A stretch of 64,000 nucleotides of DNA from a candidate division LCP-89 bacterium B3_LCP. Its GTDB lineage: Bacteria > Electryoneota > B3-LCP. The stretch lies in the NCBI GenBank assembly GCA_005223185.1, contig NJBN01000008.1:117993-181992 (forward strand), given 5' to 3'. The notes below the pieces were generated by a model. That model saw only the letters and a list, made by a program, of their open reading frames with translations. It ran no database searches and was not told where the DNA came from. How positions within the stretch are numbered: the stretch's first letter is position 1; every line of letters starts with the position of its first letter. Below are positions 52,310 to 59,313 of the stretch, piece after piece. The position numbers and the translations under genes are program-made.

Positions 52310-52948
52310 ATGCATGAACTATACAAACAGATAGCCGATGCCGTCGTCGCCATGCAGAAAGACGATGTCAAACGGCTGGCAGAACAGGCGCTAAACGAAG
52401 GATTGCCGCCCGAAGAAGCTATCGAAAAAGGTCTGGCAGCAGGAATGACCCGGGTCGGCGAACTGTTCGCCAGCAAGGAATATTTCGTGCCCGAATTATT
52501 GGTATGCTCACGGGCTATGAACGCTGGTTTCGATATTCTAAAAAGCAAGGTCGTTGAGGGTAAAATCATCAGTAAAGGGACCGTCGTCATCGGCGTTGTG
52601 GACGGAGACTACCACGACATCGGCAAGAACATCGTAAAACTTATGCTGGAAGCAGCCGGGTTCCGCCTTGTCGATCTGGGGAGAAACGTTACAGCCCAAA
52701 AATTTACTTCAGCCGTTATAACGGAGAAGCCAGACATTGCTGCCCTGTCCACCCTGATGACCACCACTATGGACAGCATGGCGGATATTGTGTTAGCTTT
52801 ACAGCGGGAGAACTCAGACGTTAAAATCATGGTCGGCGGAGCACCCGTTAATGAAGATTTCGCCAAATCCATAGATGCGCACTTTTACGGGGACAACGCT
52901 AGGGAAGCAGTTATAGGCGCCCATGAACTACTCGGCATCACCATCTAA
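52310..52948 (+). CDS. corrinoid-binding methyltransferase protein (MtbC/MttC-like)
   Basis: 212 residues. N-terminal four-helix cap (about 1-85) and C-terminal B12-binding Rossmann domain (about 88-212) with Asp100-x-His102-x-x-Gly105 (GDYHDIGKNIV), whose His ligates cobalt, then LSTLMTTTMDSM and the GGAP glycine loop. It carries a methyl group on Co(III)/Co(I) between two methyltransferases. The UroD-like gene overlaps its end by 26 bases. Confidence 0.9.
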   Translation: MHELYKQIADAVVAMQKDDVKRLAEQALNEGLPPEEAIEKGLAAGMTRVGELFASKEYFVPELLVCSRAMNAGFDILKSKVVEGKIISKGTVVIGVVDGDYHDIGKNIVKLMLEAAGFRLVDLGRNVTAQKFTSAVITEKPDIAALSTLMTTTMDSMADIVLALQRENSDVKIMVGGAPVNEDFAKSIDAHFYGDNAREAVIGAHELLGITI

Positions 52949-53909
52949 AAGAGAGACCTTTGACCGCCTGTTCCCCCTTCTTAAGGGAGCCACGTCGGCA
53001 GCAGCACCGATGATCGCCGCGGATCACTTAGCGCATATCCTGAAATTACCTCTGATCGAGGTATGCCGCAATGGAAAGCTATTAGCCGAGGGATTTCTCA
53101 AAGCGCGCCAACTGTATGATTCGGATTTTATAATTGTCTTTGCGGACGTTTCGGTGGAATCAGAAGCTATGGGAATCAAACTCGAATATTTCCACAATCG
53201 GAATCCGCAACCGGTAAAACATCTCGCATGGAATGAGCTTGAACAAGTGGATATGGTGTCCAGGGGAAGGCTGCCCCAACTACTGCGCGCAGCCGAAATC
53301 TGCAGAGAGGAATCGGACGCAGGTTTTCCTATCTTCTTCTCCATGAAGGACCCATTCAGTTTGGCGGCTATGGCGCTGGGTACGGAAACGTTTCTGGAAA
53401 AGCTGCTTTTAGATCCTGATCGGATTACCGAGGCGCTGGAAATCTGCTGCAGCAACCAACAGCAATTGATCGCTGCTGTTATTTCTGAGGGTTTTATCCC
53501 CTTTGTGGGAGCTCCCATTGCTTCCGGTGGATTAATCGGCGCGGAGAACTTCAGACGTTTTGCTCTACCATATTTGGAAAGACTCTTTACCGAAGTGGAC
53601 CGAAAAAAATCCTTCCGCTGTCTGCACGTCTGTGGAGAAATCGGAATGCTGACGACAGAATTGGCGGATCTGAAATTGCACCTGCTGAGTTTTGAGGATT
53701 GGCACCCGGAGATGTGGAATCATCTGGCGAACACCATCCCCATGGGATTTGTACCCACGAATCTATTTCGTGCAGGTTCCGCTGAAACCGTTCGCGAGGC
53801 GACTTTGTCATGCCGACGCATCCTTCCTGAACCGTACGTACTTTCCACTGGATGCGATCTACCGGCAAACGCCAAACCGGAATTGGTTCAAGCAATGATG
53901 AACTGTTGA
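52923..53909 (+). CDS. UroD-family (MtaA-like) corrinoid methyltransferase 1
   Basis: 328 residues, uroporphyrinogen-decarboxylase fold. The zinc set of MtaA/MtbA-type methyltransferases is present: His235-x-Cys237 in LHVCGE and Cys311 in STGCDLP. Such enzymes move a methyl group between the corrinoid protein and a thiol or other acceptor (or demethylate the primary substrate, as in VdmB-type proteins). A true UroD is excluded: there is no RQAGRYLPEY N-terminal motif. It begins inside the corrinoid gene and is followed one base later by an Fe-S protein gene. Confidence 0.85.
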   Translation: MNYSASPSKRETFDRLFPLLKGATSAAAPMIAADHLAHILKLPLIEVCRNGKLLAEGFLKARQLYDSDFIIVFADVSVESEAMGIKLEYFHNRNPQPVKHLAWNELEQVDMVSRGRLPQLLRAAEICREESDAGFPIFFSMKDPFSLAAMALGTETFLEKLLLDPDRITEALEICCSNQQQLIAAVISEGFIPFVGAPIASGGLIGAENFRRFALPYLERLFTEVDRKKSFRCLHVCGEIGMLTTELADLKLHLLSFEDWHPEMWNHLANTIPMGFVPTNLFRAGSAETVREATLSCRRILPEPYVLSTGCDLPANAKPELVQAMMNC

Positions 53910-53910
53910 T

Positions 53911-54969
53911 ATGGATGTCATCACCGGATTTGATAGGCTCGAAAAACACTACCTGGCATCGGAATCGAGACCAAAGGTGGGCTATCTCTGTTTACGGGTT
54001 TCACCCGAATATATTGAAGCGTGTGGCGCTGACGCTTTGCGCATCGCCCCCCGACCCGGATACGACCTTTCAGCCTTCACGCCCATCCGTCCCGATGGCT
54101 GTTCCTTCTGCCGTTCGGTTCCTGCTATCCTCGAAACTGATGTCTATAGAAATCTAAATGCTATCATTGCCGGAACCTGCTGCGACCAGATGCGGCGCCT
54201 GATGGATACCCTGAACGACTTATTGGATATACCGGTAATTCTCTTCGGAGCGCCCCGCACCTGGAATGCCGATCCGGATTATTTCCGGGGAGAGATGATT
54301 GATGCCTTTGGCAAGATAGAAGAAATAACCGGTAATGCAGCGACCGAAACCGAACTATTGGAGCGCATCCGGGTTCATAACAACCTGAAAAACAGTGTCA
54401 ATCATCTGCGCAGGCAGGAAAAGCTTCCCACTGCGCTTCTGCAAAGAATCTCCTGCTCTATCCTGCCGCCAGAAGAAATTCTGTCCTTTTTAAGTAATTC
54501 CCGAGACTTGCCAGCCATACCAGCAGAAATTCGGCTGTTGTTAGCTGGCAGCATTCCGGGCGTTTGGGAACTTGACGTCATCGAAAGCAACGGGTCCCGC
54601 GTCGTCGCCGATGCCACCTGCCTCGGGGATCGTGTCTTCCATCGTCTGACTTCAGAGAAAGGCGATCCGGTACAGCAATTATATCAGACCTACGTGGAAG
54701 ATAATCTCTGTCCGCACCGGCGTCCGGTAACGTCGACTATAGACTACTTGAAGAACTTGATGGACGAACGACAGATCGATGGCGTGGTTTACCGCTCCGT
54801 AAAATATTGCCATCCCTGGGGGCTCCTGGCAGAACGGATGAAGAAAGAGTTGGAAGCGCCTCTGCTGATCGTCGATGACGATCTGACTTCTCCCGCCGTA
54901 GAAAATTTCCGCACCCGCGTAGGAGCTTTCACAGAAATGCTGAAGATGAAGTTGAGGCGGCGCGCATGA
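53911..54969 (+). CDS. HgdB/BcrC-type 2-hydroxyacyl-CoA-dehydratase-like protein, short subunit
   Basis: 352 residues. The domain is the one shared by 2-hydroxyacyl-CoA dehydratases, benzoyl-CoA reductases and double-cubane cluster proteins: GCSFCRS (about 68-74), IAGTCCDQMRRL (about 87-98), and near the end YRSVKYCHPWGLL with LLIVDDDLTSPAVENFRTR and AFTEML. These Cys motifs ligate a [4Fe-4S] or double-cubane cluster. It overlaps the next, longer homolog by four bases, so the two most likely form a heterodimer. With no CoA-ester gene nearby, the substrate is more likely the corrinoid protein or a small molecule. Confidence 0.8.
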   Translation: MDVITGFDRLEKHYLASESRPKVGYLCLRVSPEYIEACGADALRIAPRPGYDLSAFTPIRPDGCSFCRSVPAILETDVYRNLNAIIAGTCCDQMRRLMDTLNDLLDIPVILFGAPRTWNADPDYFRGEMIDAFGKIEEITGNAATETELLERIRVHNNLKNSVNHLRRQEKLPTALLQRISCSILPPEEILSFLSNSRDLPAIPAEIRLLLAGSIPGVWELDVIESNGSRVVADATCLGDRVFHRLTSEKGDPVQQLYQTYVEDNLCPHRRPVTSTIDYLKNLMDERQIDGVVYRSVKYCHPWGLLAERMKKELEAPLLIVDDDLTSPAVENFRTRVGAFTEMLKMKLRRRA

Positions 54970-56348
54970 CCGAACCGCGCCAGATAGATTTCCGCCAATG
55001 GCACCGTTTGTTCCAGCAGGTTCCGGATAGGTTGGTAGAAGAGATCCGCTACTACCGGCATCTACCCCAGGCAGAATGGTCTCAATATCTCTTTCCACCG
55101 TCAACCCACGTCGTTTACGGTAACCGACTTCTGCGCAAACTGAAATTCGACAATTCACAGGCAGCGCTGCGGTTATGGGGTTTCGTCATGTCTGAAGGGG
55201 AACGGATTTACCGTGCTCGCCAAGCAGGGATGAAGGTTATCGCCGTCATGGGAGATCTGGGTGCGGTTACTCCGCTGGTCTATTCCTTTCCCAATATTGT
55301 TGCATTCTACCCCGACTGCCTCTGGTGGACGCCTTTCCTGATGGAGAGCCGCGAACTGTTTGATGAAGCCGGACAGTTGGGTTTGGGTGAAGATTGCTGC
55401 TTCGTCAGAGCTTCTTTAGGAGCTTTTTCCCGCAAAGCCTACTTCCCCAAACCGGATCTCTGCGTGGGGACGGTCGGTGCTACCTGCGATGACATGGCAA
55501 CGGTCATGAGTGAAGCTGAGCAATTGGGCGTCGATATTCACTACTTCGAACTTCCTCACCGCCATGATGGGGATACCGACAAGACTGCTTTGTCTGGCTA
55601 CCTGGAAAATCAGTATCAGGAGTTGTGCCGAAGACTCGAACAAGCGACAGGAGAGACCTTTTCGCCTGACCGGTTCAGAGAGACTGTCCAAAAGGTCAAC
55701 CGAATGCGGTCTCTTATCGCCGAAATTAAAGATTTATCAGGCGCGCCCGCTGCCAGTCCCATGGGCGCGGTTGAAATGATGAACATGGAGTTCGCCGCTC
55801 TTTCCTATTACGGCGATCTAGACGAGTGTCTGGCTGTCCTGACAGAATTTCGAGACCTCATGAAGTTTCGGGCGAACAGCGGACAGGGATATCAGAATCA
55901 GGATCTTCGGCTGGTCTGGGTAACGCCTCCCGCAGACCCGCTGTTGATGAACTATATCGAGGAGTTGGGAGGACGGGTTGTCGGATCCGAATATTTGATC
56001 CATCAGACCACGCCGATTATAGATACTAAGAAAGATCCTTTCGAAGCATTGGCAGAAGCCCACCTGAAGGCGACTCTCATGGGTTCGTCCGCTTATAGAG
56101 TTAATCTGGTTATTGAACAGGTGGAACGAACCCACGCCGATGGCGTGATCATATCAGGCGTTTTCGGGTCTTCTCATTGCCCCTATGAAACTGCGCCCAT
56201 CATCTCTGCTCTGCGCCAGAAGGGCATCCCGGTGCTCTCCTTCGACGTCGTGGCCCCGGGGAAGCGGCGCCTGCAATCGCAGATCTTCAACCGGATGGAA
56301 GCGTTCTCAGAATCGCTAAAAGCCAGGAAGAAACGCCGTGCCGGGTAA
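54966..56348 (+). CDS. HgdB/BcrB-type 2-hydroxyacyl-CoA-dehydratase-like protein, long subunit
   Basis: 460 residues, same family as the preceding gene but longer by an N-terminal region. Cys in YPDCLWW, EDCCFVRASLGAF, PDLCVGTVGATCDDM and SSHCPYE (about residues 119, 139-140, 161-169 and 398) fit the cluster ligand pattern, including the CD pair (CDDM). The C-terminus is basic. It follows by a 4-base overlap and is followed by a second UroD-type gene with an 11-base overlap. Together with the ASKHA activase two genes on, it should form an ATP-driven low-potential reductase. Its exact target is inferred. Confidence 0.8.
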   Translation: MTEPRQIDFRQWHRLFQQVPDRLVEEIRYYRHLPQAEWSQYLFPPSTHVVYGNRLLRKLKFDNSQAALRLWGFVMSEGERIYRARQAGMKVIAVMGDLGAVTPLVYSFPNIVAFYPDCLWWTPFLMESRELFDEAGQLGLGEDCCFVRASLGAFSRKAYFPKPDLCVGTVGATCDDMATVMSEAEQLGVDIHYFELPHRHDGDTDKTALSGYLENQYQELCRRLEQATGETFSPDRFRETVQKVNRMRSLIAEIKDLSGAPAASPMGAVEMMNMEFAALSYYGDLDECLAVLTEFRDLMKFRANSGQGYQNQDLRLVWVTPPADPLLMNYIEELGGRVVGSEYLIHQTTPIIDTKKDPFEALAEAHLKATLMGSSAYRVNLVIEQVERTHADGVIISGVFGSSHCPYETAPIISALRQKGIPVLSFDVVAPGKRRLQSQIFNRMEAFSESLKARKKRRAG

Positions 56349-57375
56349 GATGAATCCTAGAGAACGCTGGTCGCTGCTGCTGATCGACGAGCTGCCCGAC
56401 CGCCCGCCGGTCTATCCGTTGGTGACCTGTCACGCAGCGCGAGTTTACAACTGTGATCTGATAGAATATTGCACGGACGGGCGGATTTTAGCAGAAGCAC
56501 AACTTGAGGCGCAGCGCCTTTATGGACATGAGGGGCTGTCGGTCTTTACCGATGTTGGTATCATCGCCGAAGCAATGGGCAGCAAGTATCACCTGAGGGA
56601 ATTCGAGGTTCCCATATTGGATAGCCCTCTTATCACCGATACAGCTATGATAGGTGAACTGGGACCACCCGATCCAACCACTCAGGGGCGGCTTCCGGTA
56701 TATTTGGAGGCAATAGACCGCATGTACAGTGCTGCGGGGGACGTCCTGCCGATCTTCGCTTTCATCCCCTGTCCGTTCACCACGGCGGCGGGTCTGCGCG
56801 GCGTTGACAATTTTCTGATGGATACTGTTTTAGAGCCTCAAGCAGCACATGATCTGCTGGACGTTTCCCTGAAAAGCGCCATTACATTCTGCGATGAGTG
56901 CATTTTAGCTGGCGCTCTGCCGATGCTGGTCGATCCGTTAGCTTCAGGCAGCGTAATTTCTCGAACGACCTACAGCCACTTTGCCAAAAGCTACCAGCAG
57001 AAGTTGATAGCACACTTACACCGCTACGATCTGGACGTTACTCTGCACATCTGTGGGGATACGTCAAACATGCTGGATCTCATCCCTCAAACCGGAGCTG
57101 ATCTCTTCAGCTTCGACCTGGCTGATGTTGATTCAGCCACCGACGCTATGGGAGATCGGGTGAGGTTGGTGGGAAACCTGCCACCGCACGGACTTTTACC
57201 ATCCAGCAACTTGTCCGTGACCCAGGGAACCAATTCCATCATGGAAATGGGCCTAAAGAATCCCAAAGGATTTGTGCTCTCCACCGGCTGCGAAGTACCT
57301 ATTCGCTGCGAAGCACAGAAACTGCACACACTGATAAATATAGGAAAAAATGCCAGGTATGAAGAAGTCTGGTGA
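56338..57375 (+). CDS. UroD-family (MtaA-like) corrinoid methyltransferase 2
   Basis: 345 residues. Zinc ligands His237-x-Cys239 in LHICGD and Cys318 in STGCEVP, as in gene 1 of this family (52923). N-terminal MNPRERWSLLLIDELPDRPP and the family phrase DPLASGSVISRTTYSHF. Sequence identity to the first copy is low, so the two are likely the two halves of a methyl relay (substrate-to-corrinoid and corrinoid-to-acceptor) rather than a recent duplication. Overlaps the preceding gene by 11 and the activase by up to 26 bases. Confidence 0.85.
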   Translation: MPGKMNPRERWSLLLIDELPDRPPVYPLVTCHAARVYNCDLIEYCTDGRILAEAQLEAQRLYGHEGLSVFTDVGIIAEAMGSKYHLREFEVPILDSPLITDTAMIGELGPPDPTTQGRLPVYLEAIDRMYSAAGDVLPIFAFIPCPFTTAAGLRGVDNFLMDTVLEPQAAHDLLDVSLKSAITFCDECILAGALPMLVDPLASGSVISRTTYSHFAKSYQQKLIAHLHRYDLDVTLHICGDTSNMLDLIPQTGADLFSFDLADVDSATDAMGDRVRLVGNLPPHGLLPSSNLSVTQGTNSIMEMGLKNPKGFVLSTGCEVPIRCEAQKLHTLINIGKNARYEEVW

Positions 57376-58144
57376 CATGACGGTTGGCATAGACATCGGG
57401 TCCCGCACTACTAAGGCTCTTGTCTGGAATGGGGAAGAGGTCTTAAGCCGAAGTATGCTAAGCACGGGCTGGACGCCGGAAAAGAGCGCTTCTGTGGCAT
57501 TCGAAAAAACGCTTCAAACTGCAGCGATAAGCCCGAGTGAGGTGAAGAGAACCATGGTTACCGGTTACGGGCGCGGTAGTATCTCCTTTGCCGATGAAAG
57601 CGTCACCGAAATCACTGCTCATGCGCGAGGGGTTAGCTATCTCCTACCGGAAACGAAAACACTGATTGACATCGGTGGTCAGGATTCCAAGGCGATCATC
57701 ATAGATGATGAAGCCCTGGTGCAGGACTTTGCCATGAACGACCGCTGTGCTGCTGGTAGTGGGAAGTTCCTGGAATTTCTGGCATTGACTATGGAGTTAT
57801 CAGTGCAGGATTTCTCAGAATTGGCATTCTCATCGAAGAATCCAATGCAGATTTCATCCATCTGTACGGTTTTCGCCGAAAGTGAAGTGCTTTCCATGCT
57901 GGCGGAGGGCGTCGCCCGTGAGGACGTTGCCAGCGGAGTACACCGTTCTATTGCTCTGCGAGTAGCGCAGATGGCTCATTCTCTCCATCCACAGGTTCCG
58001 ATTGCCTTTTCAGGCGGCGTCGCCAGAAACCGCTGTATGATTCGTGAAATAGGTGTGGCTTTAGGCGGTGATATTTCAGTACCGGAAATGCCGGAATACG
58101 CCGGAGCACTGGGCGCAGCTATTATCGCACGAGAATCGCTGTAG
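57350..58144 (+). CDS. ASKHA-type activator ATPase (HgdC/BcrD-like)
   Basis: 264 residues. Motifs of the CoA-dehydratase/benzoyl-CoA-reductase activators: GIDIGSRTTKALVW (about 13-26), GYGRGSI, LIDIGGQDSKAI (phosphate 2), MNDRCAAGSGKFLE with Cys133, and SSICTVFAESEV with Cys172. The two Cys per monomer form the [4Fe-4S] bridge of the homodimer that injects electrons with ATP hydrolysis. Start uncertain: ATG 57350 has AGGA close upstream; ATG 57377 lies 2 bases after the previous stop. Last gene of the operon; ends with a stop at 58144. Confidence 0.88.
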   Translation: MPGMKKSGDMTVGIDIGSRTTKALVWNGEEVLSRSMLSTGWTPEKSASVAFEKTLQTAAISPSEVKRTMVTGYGRGSISFADESVTEITAHARGVSYLLPETKTLIDIGGQDSKAIIIDDEALVQDFAMNDRCAAGSGKFLEFLALTMELSVQDFSELAFSSKNPMQISSICTVFAESEVLSMLAEGVAREDVASGVHRSIALRVAQMAHSLHPQVPIAFSGGVARNRCMIREIGVALGGDISVPEMPEYAGALGAAIIARESL

Positions 58145-58203
58145 GGGGAAAGTGATTCACCCTATTTAATATAACTGCTTTAAACGAAACTTCCAGAAAT
58201 AAC

Positions 58204-58232
58204 TTGACTTTTAGATCGGAATAGCGTAATTT
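58204..58232 (+). promoter_or_regulatory. sigma-70-like promoter of moaA
   Basis: TTGACT (58204-58209), 17-base spacer, TAATTT (58227-58232), 31 bases upstream of the moaA ATG. Confidence 0.6.
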
Positions 58233-58243
58233 GTGCAAAATTA
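58227..58243. promoter_or_regulatory. possible operator over the moaA promoter
   Basis: Inverted repeat TAATTT-GTGCA-AAATTA that overlaps the -10 box and the likely transcription start, so a bound regulator would block it. It is not an FNR consensus. Confidence 0.35.
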
Positions 58244-58262
58244 CACATTAGCCTGATCCTAA

Positions 58263-59264
58263 ATGGACAAACGGTCTAAATCAACGCCCTCCTCGCTTAC
58301 CGACCCAACTGGACGCCGAATCTCCTACCTGAGAATCTCTCTCACCGAACGATGCAATCTGCGTTGTGGCTACTGTTATAGTCCTAATACCTCTGATTTA
58401 TCAAGAAACGAACCCCTGACCAAACCGGAATTGTATCGCTTGATCGAAGCTTTTTCCCACCTGGGTATTGATAAGATTCGATTTACGGGTGGCGAACCGC
58501 TCCTTCGGAGTGATTTCGTAGAGATAGTGGAACAGACGACTAAGAATTTTCACGTTCCTATTATCGGTTTGACCACCAATGGAGTACTGCTTAAACCGAT
58601 CCTTCCCAAACTCATCGGATTGGGCTTGAACCGCCTGAATATCAGTCTGGATTCTCTAATACAGGAAACCTTTCAATCCATAACCGGATGTGATTCTCTG
58701 CATACAGTACTGGATGCAATCTCTATGGCAGAACAGTCCGGCGCTTTCCCATTTGTGAAAGTCAACACTGTAGTGATGAAGGATATCAATAGTGGCGAGA
58801 TCAATGATATGGCTCGTTGGGCGCTGCAGAAAAAAATCGACCTTCGCTTTATCGAATATATGCCCACTCAGAATAATGGTTGGGGAGAGGAGCGTTTTAT
58901 TCCTGAAGATGAGATGCGGCAACGCATTGAATTAGACCTGATACCGGTGAACAATTCCGGGGCTTCATCAGGTCCAGCCAGAACTTATCAGGTACCGGGA
59001 TATCCTGGTCGCCTGAGTTTTATTTCTGCCGTCAGCCACAAGTTCTGCCGCGATTGCAACCGGCTCAGGCTTACCAGTACCGGACAACTTATCGGCTGTC
59101 TCTTCAGAGAACAAAAAATTGACCTGAAAAAACTACTGAGAATGGGGAGTTCAATAGAAGACATTTCCGATTTTATCCAGAATGCAATAGCGTACGGGCA
59201 GTTCAGGAAGCCCTACGACAGCATGGTGGATTACCGACCATCAATGGTAGCGGTTGGCGGTTGA
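58263..59264 (+). CDS. moaA: MoaA, GTP 3',8-cyclase (radical SAM, molybdopterin synthesis)
   Basis: 333 residues. Radical-SAM cysteines Cys31, Cys35, Cys38 in CNLRCGYC; RFTGGEPLLR; a C-terminal [4Fe-4S] set in KFCRDCNRLRLTSTGQLIGC (about 262, 265, 279) that binds GTP; and the conserved Gly-Gly C-terminus (VAVGG). It makes the first intermediate of the molybdenum cofactor, needed by PsrA and NapA in this window. Own promoter at 58204. 49 bases to the napA ATG. Length normal. Confidence 0.9.
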   Translation: MDKRSKSTPSSLTDPTGRRISYLRISLTERCNLRCGYCYSPNTSDLSRNEPLTKPELYRLIEAFSHLGIDKIRFTGGEPLLRSDFVEIVEQTTKNFHVPIIGLTTNGVLLKPILPKLIGLGLNRLNISLDSLIQETFQSITGCDSLHTVLDAISMAEQSGAFPFVKVNTVVMKDINSGEINDMARWALQKKIDLRFIEYMPTQNNGWGEERFIPEDEMRQRIELDLIPVNNSGASSGPARTYQVPGYPGRLSFISAVSHKFCRDCNRLRLTSTGQLIGCLFREQKIDLKKLLRMGSSIEDISDFIQNAIAYGQFRKPYDSMVDYRPSMVAVGG

Positions 59265-59313
59265 AACAATCCTAAAAATAATAGTAAATCACTAAGATAC
59301 AGAGGAGATTAAC

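Noticed and set aside
52923-57375. Uroporphyrinogen decarboxylases for heme synthesis
   Set aside because: Zinc motif His-x-Cys...Cys of MtaA-type methyltransferases is present, heme genes are absent, and context is corrinoid transfer.
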